DNA of 37,627 nucleotides from Helochares maculicollis (Eukaryota; Arthropoda; Insecta; Coleoptera; Hydrophilidae): positions 1 to 37,627 of the forward strand of contig JAWQRO010000500.1 of the NCBI GenBank assembly GCA_033557835.1, read 5' to 3'. The translations under genes were made by a program, and so were the position numbers. Below the pieces are notes generated by a model. That model was not told where the DNA came from, did not search any database, and saw only the letters and a program-made list of their open reading frames with translations. This document shows, piece by piece, positions 23,048-33,302 of this stretch (within the stretch, counting starts at the first letter, position 1; each line of letters starts with the position of its first letter).

Positions 23048-23105
23048 TGACGTCATTACTCGCTTCCTATAAAAGCTGGGTGTACCGGTGTCCCATTATC
23101 AGAAA
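23048..23105 (+). promoter_or_regulatory. CRE-TATA core promoter of small-ORF gene copy 2
   Basis: TGACGTCA (23048-23055) lies 20 bp before a canonical TATAAAAG (23068-23075). An initiator-like ATCAGAA follows at about 23099, 31 bp after the TATA box, where transcription should start. The layout is the same as in copy 1. Both also share the octamer GCTTCCTA close to the TATA box. Confidence 0.85.
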
Positions 23106-23168
23106 ATTCTACACCAGTGTCTTCTTCACAAGCTACTCTAATAATTTTTATTATTTTTTTAAACACAA

Positions 23169-23180
23169 ATGTGTCAATGA
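23169..23180 (+). CDS. Three-codon upstream ORF (Met-Cys-Gln-stop), copy 2
   Basis: Identical twelve bases ATGTGTCAATGA as in copy 1, with the stop again overlapping the ORF1 start codon. Identity in a 5' UTR that is otherwise diverged suggests function. Confidence 0.5.
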   Translation: MCQ

Positions 23181-23553
23181 ACGCAGGGCTTTTTAAGTAT
23201 CCGACCAGGACCAAATCGTTGTCGATTGTCAGGTAAGAGTTTTTTTATATATTAAAAAAATATTTTTTCCGAATTTGTATATTTTACATTGGATTTTCTT
23301 CGTTTTATAATGTTTTAATAGTTTTTTAAACTTTGTGCTAGTTTATAATTTATAAGTCGATTTGGATCTTTAATGTGGTTTTAACAAATATCCAGTTAAT
23401 AAATTTATAGGCATTTTTATTTGTTATTAATTTCGTTTAATTTTCAATTGCAGATTACGAAAAAATCTCAGAACTCACCGCGGCAGCCGTTTGGGTAACT
23501 CTGGAAACCGTTTAGAATTACAAGTGCTTACGTTGATCCACCACGTGCCGTAG
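23177..23553 (+). CDS. ORF1 of bicistronic gene, copy 2: 51-residue basic peptide
   Basis: Two coding exons, 23177-23232 and 23454-23553, with a 221-nt intron (AG|gtaaga ... ttgcag|A). The peptide begins MNAGLFKYPTRTKSLSIVR and ends SGNRLELQVLTLIHHVP. Compared with copy 1, about 37 of 51 residues are the same, and the tail from GSRLGNSGN onwards differs at one position only, despite many third-base changes. A 29-nt block covering the GSRLGNSGN codons (23482-23510) is identical in both copies even at silent sites. It has no recognised family. ORF1 ends 66 nt before ORF2 on the same exon. Confidence 0.8.
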
Positions 23554-23619
23554 CTCACGAGCGAAGAAGTAGTTAAATAACTCACTTAGAGCATTTTCAA
23601 TTATATTCATTGCTTCAAA

Positions 23620-23844
23620 ATGGTGCAAGGAACTTCATTCGCCAATCAGCCACAAGTTTGTGCCCAAAATTGGGAAGGCAAGGTTGCTAGAAAAGCTGGA
23701 TATGAGGCTATCCAGAAGAGCAGGGACCAGGAGAAGAACTCCGCACCCAGCACTTCGAAAAAGACTCAGAGCTCTGGAAGCTCTGGAAACCCATGGGGAT
23801 CGTACAAAAGCAAAGATCATTTCACCAACATGCATCTGTGTTAG
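23620..23844 (+). CDS. ORF2 of bicistronic gene, copy 2: 74-residue protein ending in -MHLC
   Basis: Strong start context (CAAAATGG). Conserved with copy 1: MVQGTSFAN, VCAQNW, ARKAGYEAIQK and the C-terminal WGSYKSKDHFTNMHLC. The middle (about residues 36-57) is a Ser/Lys-rich linker that varies between copies. There is no hydrophobic segment. The conserved ends and free linker suggest two short binding modules, for example for a protein partner, but this is inference. Two other open stretches over the same DNA (minus strand 23635-23835 and plus 23660-23854) are shadows. Confidence 0.85.
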   Translation: MVQGTSFANQPQVCAQNWEGKVARKAGYEAIQKSRDQEKNSAPSTSKKTQSSGSSGNPWGSYKSKDHFTNMHLC

Positions 23845-23937
23845 ATTTTCGTAGCATTTAGAACTAATTAACAGATAACTTTATATTTTATATGTAGATG
23901 AATTTTCATGATAATGTATGAATAATTTATTGTTACC

Positions 23938-23943
23938 ATTAAA
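23938..23943 (+). terminator. Probable polyadenylation signal, small-ORF gene copy 2
   Basis: ATTAAA 94 nt after the ORF2 stop, followed by a T-rich/TG stretch, the most common variant of AATAAA. Confidence 0.55.
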
Positions 23944-24070
23944 GTATTGATACTTCCATACGTTGATTTTTTTCTGTTTTCAAGACATCACCAGATAAAC
24001 AAAGGTGAGAAGTCTAAGGCTTCAAAGTAGAGTAAAGTTTATATAACGAGTGCACGAGGCTTAAAGTATC

Positions 24071-24150
24071 TGAGTCAATGACTTAAATTAATCTTTTAAT
24101 TGTTTACTAACGGAGATGTCCCGGCTTATCGCAAAAAAATTATATATCAG
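24071..24150 (+). promoter_or_regulatory. Possible AP-1-like promoter region of copy 3
   Basis: TGAGTCA (24071-24077), an AP-1/bZIP type site, occurs about 70 bp before a TATATA (24141-24146). The perfect CRE of copies 1 and 2 is absent. The relation to transcription of copy 3 is inferred from position only. Confidence 0.35.
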
Positions 24151-24455
24151 ATTGTACAAATCTTTTGAGCTTGTCCTCCATTAGTTAGTGTTGCAATTTT
24201 GGTGAATATTAGGTAAGTATTTTCATCTACTTTAAATTGGGTGTTCTTAATATCATTTCTATATTTTCAAAACATAAAATAGCATTTTATAGAAACAAAA
24301 CTGTTTCGTTTCTACTTTTAAAACTTATTTCCCCTTTTATATTATTATATTTTTACGATTATATTATTTGTATAAAATTTCTATTTTAGGAATTTTCTGA
24401 TACTTCTATGATGCCGATTTTATTAATCATATTTAAATTTATTTTCAAGGTTACC

Positions 24456-24602
24456 ATGGCGAAAAGGATTCCAGGAAAGCAAGAAGATGACGCGCAGAAC
24501 TGGGTGGGAAAAACTAATTTAAATACAACACAAGTCAGCAGTATAGTTTGCTGGGGACAATTTAGAAGTAAAGAGCATTTCAAAAGCCTTCACCTTTGTT
24601 AA
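24456..24602 (+). CDS. Copy 3 of the small-ORF family: shortened ORF2-like protein, 48 residues
   Basis: It begins at an ATG in excellent context (ACCATGG). It keeps two hallmarks of ORF2, AQNWVGK and the C-terminal WGQFRSKEHFKSLHLC ending in the invariant cysteine, but has lost the GYEAIQ segment and most of the linker. The frame is open upstream to another ATG at 24408, which would add a hydrophobic MMPILLIIFKFIFKVT leader; the 24456 start lines up better with the paralogues. A likely 5' intron runs from a donor at 24213 (gtaagtatt) to an acceptor at about 24390 (attttag). No ORF1 peptide is present upstream. It is a diverged but intact reading frame, so it may be active. Confidence 0.65.
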   Translation: MAKRIPGKQEDDAQNWVGKTNLNTTQVSSIVCWGQFRSKEHFKSLHLC

Positions 24603-25924
24603 TTTATAAAGATGTTAATATTAGACTAAATTTCTACTAAGATTAGTCAACTGTACAAAAAGATTAGTGTATATATATTTAAATAATTTGGTTAAGAGTA
24701 TATATTAGCAAAAATCTGTATATTTGTACGACTTAATAGTTAGTGTAGTAAAATGTAATTACTTCAGAAATTAGTTTATATAGCTTCTAAATTTGTATTA
24801 AAAAGCTTAATTTATTTTTTTTTGAACAAAGATTTTGCAACTTGAATCCCAATAAGTTATGTTTTTATATTGTAAAAATATCTAATATTCATAGTTCTTT
24901 AAACTTTTTACATTACTTACATTTTATTAAAAATATCTAAAATCTATACTTTAATATTATTAGTATTTTTCAAAACAATTTATTTTAGGGAATCCTTTCT
25001 AACTAATAAGATTGGAAAATCAACTAATATTTGCTAATGCAGATGGTTCATTTCCCTTTAATGTTTACTTAATACAAATGGCCTTTGCATTATTCATTAT
25101 AAAGTTCATTAAACCATTTACTAATATTCCCAAGTAATTGCAAGAACTACTGTCGATAAACATAAAGACATGACTTCAGCAATAATCCTTGCTAGATTAT
25201 CGACAATTTAAGAAAATCTCTAGACTTTTCTATTTGATTTCTATCAAAACAATAAGGCTCCCACGCTTTGATTTAAAATTAATGAAACATAATCCTGGGT
25301 GATTCAGACTGAACGTCATGAATGCGTAATTTAATCTCTTTTTAAGGTTTATGCTAAACCATGCTCAAAGAAATTAGTGCAATTTTAAAATATCCATTTT
25401 AGAAGCAATGTCGACTCATTAAAACAGTATCTATAAAATTAACAAAGAAAATATAAATATAAAAGAAATGTAATGTCAAAGCATGTTTTAAAATTTCAGC
25501 ATCTAGAAAACGCATGCCATTATCAGATGTCAAAAAAATAAACTATTGCTTATTTTATAAATTGTATAAGAACATTTCTTTAAATTTCTTGCGTGACGTA
25601 TTAAGTTTCCTTGATTCTCAAGGGTGCAAGGAGGTAGCGTAGGTGGGCTACTTTCCCTTGACTTCCTCTGATTGGATTTTCGGAATGAATTTTTAATTCT
25701 TAACCTTTTCTTTCAATCAGGCAAGGTAGCCAGTTGAGATTGATAAGTCTTTGCAGAAAGTTCAATTCAAACACGTGTGCGATATGGCTGTTATTTTGAT
25801 TAATAAACTCTCAGAAATTAATTGTCATTACCTGCCCTTTAGTAAAAAGTCAATTTTTTTATATTTAGACAGTATATAAATGCTTTTTAGAAGCATTTTG
25901 TGTGGATAAAAAAATTGCTTCGAG
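24603..25924. other. Intergenic stretch and Ir93a promoter region
   Basis: AT-rich DNA without a supported gene. Near the right end (25590-25790) base composition becomes more even, with a half CRE (TGACGTA) at about 25593. A possible Ir93a 5' UTR contains an upstream ATG ORF of about 32 codons (25784-25882). The start of Ir93a transcription is not clear. Confidence 0.4.
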
Positions 25925-28900
25925 ATGATATTGTTTGATTGGGTATTCTGCTTAGTTTGGCTTGATTTGTTTGGAATAACAGTGGCAGCGGATAATTCGC
26001 CATCTCTTTTATCAACAAACGCTACATTAGGTAAGACTTTTTTTCTTAGCATGCGGTAATTTTGTAGATGAAAGGAGAAGGGCAAATCAAGAATAAAATT
26101 TAAAAATTGAGAATATTTAAACGTAAATTGATTTTTAGCCATTGTCATTGATAAGGAATACTTAGCAGAAGATTATGAGTCTATAAAAACAGCAATTGAG
26201 ACATATCTAATATTTGCCAAGAGAGAAGTTCTCAAACATGGAGGCGTTAATGTTCAATACTTTTCTTGGACCAACATCGGTATTAAGCGAGGTGAGTTAC
26301 ACATAAGTTAAAATCTTTGTTCTAGAACACGTTGTCAAATCTCTTGCTCTGTATCTTTGATAAATAGAGTCTACTATAATGTTACTCAATAATAATTAGA
26401 TTTCGTTGGCTGTCTTATTTACTTTGTAAAAGACACTTTTGGAAGTTAGTTCCTTTGATCCAACATTAAATTTTATAAGTTCTCATAGTTTGACAATGTC
26501 AATAAGATGACAGTTATGGCTTATTGTTATTTCGAGGTGGTTGTAGTAAAAATCATTAGCAAGGATCACAAGAGGGCAAATAGAGGTTTGGAAACAGTTA
26601 GGAAGTAAAAGAGTAATAGATCACAAGCATGCAGTAAAGTTTATTAGTTAATTGTTTTTATATATTAGCAATTCTGGGTTGTAAAATTTGATTGGTGTTT
26701 AGCTTACAATTTTGTAGTATTTTCTTGAGAGCTACTCTTCGTTCATCCATCAATGTATGCATTAATTCAGCTAGTACATGAATGACTATTGTAATTATGA
26801 GTATTTGGTATAAACTGGAAATCTCCTTTGTTTTTTAGCTATGAAAAAGTAGATATTCTAGAATATAATATATATAATGGCTCTTTAAGGTAAAATGTTT
26901 GTTTGGCCAAAATAAAACTTTGAGGGGTTTATTATTTCTTTTCAGGTTGCAACTGAATTTGCTAGTTCATCCGCATATTCAATTATTTGTATGCTTGCAT
27001 TGGTGTAGTTGAATTTCACTAAGAGAAAGTGAAAGTTTACCTTATTATAGCCAGGAAAGTAGAGTGAAAATATTAAATACTAATAACTGTAGTTTGAGCT
27101 TACAAGGAGCGTAAAGGTGGAGACATTTTTCAGAATATTTAGATCATGATAGTTTGCTGGGCAATTATTCCGACCACTTACACACCATTACTCTTCTTAG
27201 AACCATCTGCATATATGATTGTGACATTTTTAACACTTGCCTGTGGACTGGATTCAGCCTAAAAGTTGTAAATCTTGAACAATTAAATGACATTCTTTAG
27301 AAAATTTAGAAAAATAATTATTTCTATATGTATGGTTATTTGAAATATCCGAAAGAAGAAAAGATGTAAACTAAAAATATGGAAGCATTTAATTTGCTCG
27401 ATTATATGGAAAGCATTTTTTATAGTAATGGGGGGTTTGCTTTCTCAGCAGGAGCTTATAAGTTGTGATAAAATGAAAAAATATAACTTTTTTTCATAAA
27501 GGTCCTAACGCATAAAATGTACTTCAAAAGAAATTGACCAGTTTACACCAACAAATTGTGAGCAGGAGAAAACTGTTTGAAATTAAATTCTGCCAAAACT
27601 ATTTAGAGTGCAGGAATTTTTATTCAGAATCAAGAATTTGAACTCTCTCTTAGCTGGAAACTAATCACTATTTAAAGTAATTAAATCTTCCATTATAAAC
27701 TTAGAGCAAGTGAAGATAATGCAATGTGTTTTTTTTAATTGCTCAACTGTTTTTAAGCTGCTCCAGTTTCATCGTTCAAATGTCTTATCTAGTGTAACAT
27801 ACATATTACTGTGAAAAACTCTTTTTATCTATAAAAAATCAAGATATCTTTCTCTTAAACCCCATTTGAGTTTTTTAAAGAATTTAGATGGTACCTTTAA
27901 TAATAAAAATGTGTTCATTGTCGTATGCATTACCGAAAATCCATTCCAAATATTTGTAGTCAAAACCACCAAATTGTTTGTAGTATTACGGCCCTTTCTA
28001 AATATAGTCTGGGTATTTTGCAACGTTTTATTATTTTCAATTGAATGGAATGATGACTAGCACAATATAAAACATGACTTTAAAACACTAATCAATCATT
28101 CAAATATTTTGTAAGCACATAAAAAATTAGGATAGGTATTCTCATTTGAAGTGTAGCTGTTCAAAATAATTTCTTCTAAAGGAAGCAACTCATTATTTGC
28201 CTATTTGACTCACTTAATTTTGTTTTATCCATTTTAGATTATACGGCCATTCTGAGCATTGCCTCTTGTTCCGATACTTGGAACCTCTTTAAAATCGCTA
28301 GAGAAGAAAATTTACTTCACATGGCTATTTCAGAAACCGACTGCCCTCGTTTGCCTCCAACCGAAGCCGTTACCATTCCTTTGCTGAAAATAGGAGAAGA
28401 AATGCCCCAATTAATTCTGGATACGAGAACTTCTGAGGCTTATAAATGGAAATCTGCAGTTTTGCTCTACGATCACACTTTAGAGCGAGATATGGTTACC
28501 AGAGTAGTGACGGCATTAACTAAAATTTCCCCAGCTGTTCCAACTGGGGCAGTCGCTATTAGCTTACTTAAATTAGAGGCAAACTCAACTAGTTCAATTA
28601 ACAGACAGAACATAAAACATGTTTTAAGGTCTATTTTTTACCTCGAAGATAGCATGAATTTCTTATGTATTGTTTCTTACGAAAATATGGAAATCATAAT
28701 GGAATTGGCGAAGACCTTAGGGATGGTGACAACAAAAAATCAATGGCTATATGTCATTCCTACTACAAACGCCACTAATAGCGACATATCGAGCGTGAAG
28801 AAGTTGTTACGAGAGGGAGATAATGTATCATTTTTGTACAACACTACCAATGGGGAAAATTGCAAACTTGGGCTACAATGTCACACAGAAGAAATTTTGG

Positions 28901-31900
28901 GAGCTTTCACCAAATCTTTGGACTTAGCCATTCAGGACGAAGCAGAAATTGCAGGATTGGTGTCTGATGAAGAATGGGAAGCAATTCGTCCCACTAAGCT
29001 AGAAAGACGCAACTTTTTGCTAAAGAATATAAACACTCAATTGGTTCAACAGGACACTTGTGGAAACTGCACGTCTTGGAAATTTGAAGCGGGGGATACT
29101 TGGGGTAGGGAGTACCAAATTTTGACAACGGATACCACCGCCGAATTAATTAAAGTTGGTAAATGGCGGCCTATTGATGGGACCTCTTTGGTTGATGAAT
29201 TATTTCCTCATATAAGCCATGGCTTTAGAAAAAGGACGCTGCCAGTTGTTTCGTTTCATGTAAGTTTGAATGTTGACCTAGAGTATTCTTTTGAAAATAA
29301 TTGGATTACCTGCATTATCATTTCCTGTAAATAGAAAGAATTATTATTACGCTTAATACTTCTTGTTGTCAAAGATTTTTTTGTTATTAACAATCTGGTT
29401 TATTTCAGAATCCTCCTTGGCAAATCTTAAAAGTTAACGCTTCAGGCCATGTTATAAAATATTCAGGATTAGTGTTTGATGTTGTTAAAGAGCTTTCTAA
29501 AAACCTCAACTTCACGTACACCGTTCAAATTACACCAGTTGAGCCTGTACAGCAAATTGGCAATGGAACTAAAAATCAAATTGCTGATAGAGTCGATTTG
29601 GTTACTAGTACTATTCCCGATAGCATCGCAACTCTTGTTAAGACCAAAGCCGTAGCCATGGCAGCTTGTGGTTTTACTATAACAGATAAAGCAAAGGAAA
29701 TTATTAACTTCACGATACCCATCAGTACTCAAGCGTATACTTTTGTTGTAGCTAGGCCAAAGGAACTAAGTAGGGCCCTACTTTTTATGTCACCATTTAC
29801 TGCAAATGTAAGTAAACGATTGATTCATTTACTCTTGTGCAACTACAAATAATTAATAGTCTTAGAAATATTATATTTGATTGCCGCTTATATAGTTTTT
29901 GTTGGTCTATTGTTTGCCAATTTTAACTTCCATTCACACTAACTGTCTTTTCCTTGGCATTATATTTTATAAATAATCAATGACTGACTGTTTAAAACTT
30001 TTAAATCATTGATTATTATTTAGAGTTCTGTTCTATATTAAAATAAACTTTATGTATTGCATACTTCACAATATGTTATTCTTAAAATTGTAGGCTTGGT
30101 TGTGCATAGCAGCTGCTTTAGTGTTAATGGGACCAGTCTTGTATTATATCCATACATTTAGCCCTGTTTATGCTTATAAAGGAATAGATATATCCGGAGG
30201 ATTGTCTTCCATTCAAAACTGTATTTGGTACATGTATGGAGCATTGTTGCAACAAGGTATTTATGCAACCAAAACAATATTCTTTGTAAAGCCACAAAAG
30301 TTTTATATTAACATTTTCACCAATTTATCTTCTCGGGTGTTATATGGGCCAATGTGGACATTAAAAAATTCTATGTTTGGTACTTTGCATGTTATCTTAC
30401 CAGTAAGCATTATTTCATTATTGAGTTCAAAAAATGTACACATACTTAGCAGCACATTTCAGTTCATATAATTACAAAAATAAATAAAAAATACCTTTGT
30501 ACATAGAAATGCCATGCCTATATGTATTTACAAAGGATTTATACTTTTGCAATAATTAAAAATGCAAATAGGTAAGGTCAAGTTAAATGCTGCGTTTTAA
30601 CACTTTAATTAATATTCTTATACAACCTGTTCTCGTTGGCTACTAACTATTGAATATGTAAGATCTTCATCTCATATTATGTATATTGTACATTATTCCG
30701 AAGGTTTCATTCTTATTTACTTCAAACCATTAATACCAATCTATTTATAAATAGATGGTATAATCTATTTGTTCTCTCAATGTAATTAATGCTGTTGATT
30801 TTGAAAGAAAAATTATTATAATACTGAATATTTGAACATTAAGAGTTTGACATTTTATCAGGTCATTTAGTTTCTGCTTTCTGCGTGATTCGCATTATTT
30901 TTAATGCTGTTATTTGTCGACTTTAGGTGATCAATTATCGTTGAAAGTAGTCTTTTATCAAATTATTGTTTTAAACTTGATACAACATTTATTTTAAACA
31001 GAAATGCAACTCTAATAGAATTAATCATTTTAAAATATGAACGTTTTATTCAATTTTTGTATCGTTCTGGGAAAATGTATTGAACTTACCGGCGAAAAAC
31101 TCGCAGTCTATATTGAAATTAATAATTTTCCTACAAAGTTACGATACTAAAATAATTAAAGAACTTTCACGCAACAATATGCTATTCTTATTACCAATTA
31201 ATTCTTCTACATATATGAGATAATTTGAGTTATATTTTACAATAAGAATACTTCAATAATATATTTTATAGTTTTATCATACACGTAAAACCTTAATTTC
31301 GGGTATTTATATGCGATATTCAAAAAGTATATACTTCAATTTCGTATTACCACTCTCGGGAGAGAAAGAATTGATTATATATTTAGAAATTTATGTAATT
31401 ATTGATTTGTATAGATAAGTACGAAAACATTAGAATCAATTCTTTCGTTAGGCGATATGTTTTGAAGGCGGTGAATTATACAATGAATGATTTAATATAT
31501 TCATATTGTTATAAATTTAGTAGGTTAAATTTTCGAGATAACCTATAAATGAGTTTTATCCTTTTGTTATAAATACAAGACATTTGATAATTATAAGTAA
31601 TAATCTTTTGAAATGAACTTTGAAATAAAATTTTTAGATATGTATTAAATATAAAACAATAAAATCACATTCAAAATTTACAGTTATTTGTATTTAAAGA
31701 TTTTAATTGCTAGAAGAGCATGTAAACCATGAAAATAGAAAATGTTAGTTTGGTTTCTGCACTATACATGTATTTTTCCATTATTATATAACTCCGCTAA
31801 TTTCTTTATGCTATGTTGACTGGAGAGATTTTCTATTTATTTCAAAATGCTCATAAAAGTGAAGCGAGAAGTCTATTGATCTCGAAATCGGTTTAGTATA

Positions 31901-33172
31901 GCAGTATAATTGGAGAACGTCAACTTCTTTTATTTTTAAGGTTTCTACTATACATGTCGGTAATTATTGTTATATTACTTTTACTGAGCGTATAATATAA
32001 TTTTTTTCTAAATTATCAGTAATTGTATTTAGTCATAAATTTTTGTAATGTAGGTAATTGGTTTTCTTAGAATAAAATTCATTTGTTAGTTGAACTGGCA
32101 CAAAACAGTTTTTTTGTGACTTCATTTACTGCAAAGTCTTTTCTAATAAATACTAGTATATAACCTAATTTGGCCAATGTCAAAACATGCACTTTAGTTA
32201 TAACACCTACCACAAGCAAATATACTTTCTCTAGACTAATCTCACTGACAAAGAAAATAAAATAATACTAAAAAAGTGATCAATGTGATATTTAAAATTT
32301 CATAAGTTCTAATAATTTTATTGACAACCAACATTTAGAAAAATAAGAAAAACATTTTTGTCTCATTATGTTGATATAATGCTCAACTTAAATAATCTGC
32401 AGATTTCATTTATAATTTTGAGTAATTACTTATTTCAGGTGGAATGTACCTTCCATATGCAGATAGTGCTCGTTTAATAGTTGGAGCCTGGTGGTTGGTC
32501 GTGTTGGTAATTTCTACAACCTATTGTGGCAATTTGGTTGCCTTTCTAACTTTTCCAAAAATTGATATACCGATAACAACAATCGATGGTCTTTTAGCTC
32601 ATAGCGATACAGTAACCTGGACAATAGCAAGAGACAGCTTTTTAGAAGAACAACTCAAGATCACTAATGAACCAAAGTATAAAGCAATCTATAGAGGCAT
32701 GCAAACACAAAAGATTAACACAGCTGAAATGCTGGCAAAAATAGAGTTAGGAAAACATGTTCATCTCGACTGGAAAATTAAACTGCAATATCTAATGAGG
32801 AAACAATTTTTAGTGACTGATCGTTGTGATTTGGCTCTTGGTAAAGAAGAGTTTAGTGAGGAACAAATCGCTTTGATTGTAGCTCAAGATACTCCTTACC
32901 TACAAACTATAAACAAAGAAATAAAAAGACTGCATCAAGTTGGTTTAATCCAAAAGTGGTTGAGTAGTTACTTACCTAAAAAAGACAGATGCTTTAACGT
33001 CAAACATACAGAAGTCAATAACCATACAGTAAACATGGATGATATGCAAGGGTGTTTCTTCGTTCTAATCCTTGGTTTTATTGTAGCTGTTTTAATAATA
33101 GTAATTGAAAAAATTTGGGCCAAATACAAAGAGAATAAAGACAAAAAGGTGATATCGCCTTATACTTCATAA
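25925..33172 (+). CDS. Ir93a: Ionotropic receptor 93a (variant glutamate receptor, co-receptor)
   Basis: Six exons, 25925-26030, 26139-26291, 28238-29259, 29409-29807, 30094-30256 and 32439-33172, encode 858 residues in one frame (Drosophila Ir93a is about 868). There is a signal peptide (MILFDWVFCLVWLDLFGITV), then a large amino-terminal domain (about 36-400), ligand-binding half S1 (about 415-545, NPPWQILKV), TM1 (AWLCIAAALVLMGPVLYYIH), the pore stretch SIQNCIWYMYGALLQQGGMY, TM (WWLVVLVISTTYCGNLVAFL), S2 (about 655-800), and the last TM (CFFVLILGFIVAVLIIVIE) with a short cytosolic tail. Ir93a works with Ir25a and tuning IRs as a cation channel in dendrites of hygro- and thermosensory neurons. 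The position of the glutamate-binding arginine in S1 is alanine (FTITDKAKEIINF), as expected for IRs that do not bind glutamate classically. Introns 2 and 5 are about 2 kb each; intron 2 holds a dead retroelement. Confidence 0.93.
26560..27800 (-). mobile_element. Degenerate non-LTR retrotransposon, RNase H remnant, in Ir93a intron 2
   Basis: On the minus strand, 27181-27235 reads as VTIIYADGSKKSNGV, the first catalytic-aspartate block of an RNase H (IYTDGSK in intact elements). About 250 bp further on, 26944-26981 reads as EYADELANSVAT, matching the family's ADELA block. The distance between them suits one RNase H domain. Sequence to the right (27300-27800) should correspond to the reverse transcriptase end but is too decayed to read with certainty. 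It is antisense to Ir93a. Confidence 0.6.
30257..32438 (+). other. Ir93a intron 5, no contents recognised
   Basis: A very AT-rich 2.2-kb intron between the pore exon and the exon that completes the GGMYLP motif. I found no open reading frame of interest and no recognisable repeat. Confidence 0.6.
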
Positions 33173-33206
33173 TCTTTAATTTGTAGTAATTAGGATTTTT
33201 TCAGTG

Positions 33207-33216
33207 TTTTAATAAA
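33207..33216. terminator. Shared two-way polyadenylation motif of Ir93a and PTCD3
   Basis: The string TTTTAATAAAAA contains AATAAA on the plus strand (33211-33216), 39 nt after the Ir93a stop. Overlapping it is TTTAAT (33207-33212), which is ATTAAA on the minus strand, about 90 nt after the PTCD3 stop. Both genes may thus end at the same short motif. Confidence 0.45.
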
Positions 33217-33302
33217 AATATCTTGAATATAGGTTTAAAATTTTCTTATTAAAAAAATTAGATAACAACATACTAGTCTATATTTAAATCATTCTGTGGT
33301 TT

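Noticed and set aside
23635..23835. Minus-strand ORF opposite ORF2 of copy 2
   Set aside because: It is a shadow of the conserved ORF2 and is not present opposite ORF2 of copy 1.
27829..28060. Overlapping 64-codon ORFs on both strands in Ir93a intron 2
   Set aside because: There is no recognisable motif. The sequence is intronic and probably derived from repeats or chance.
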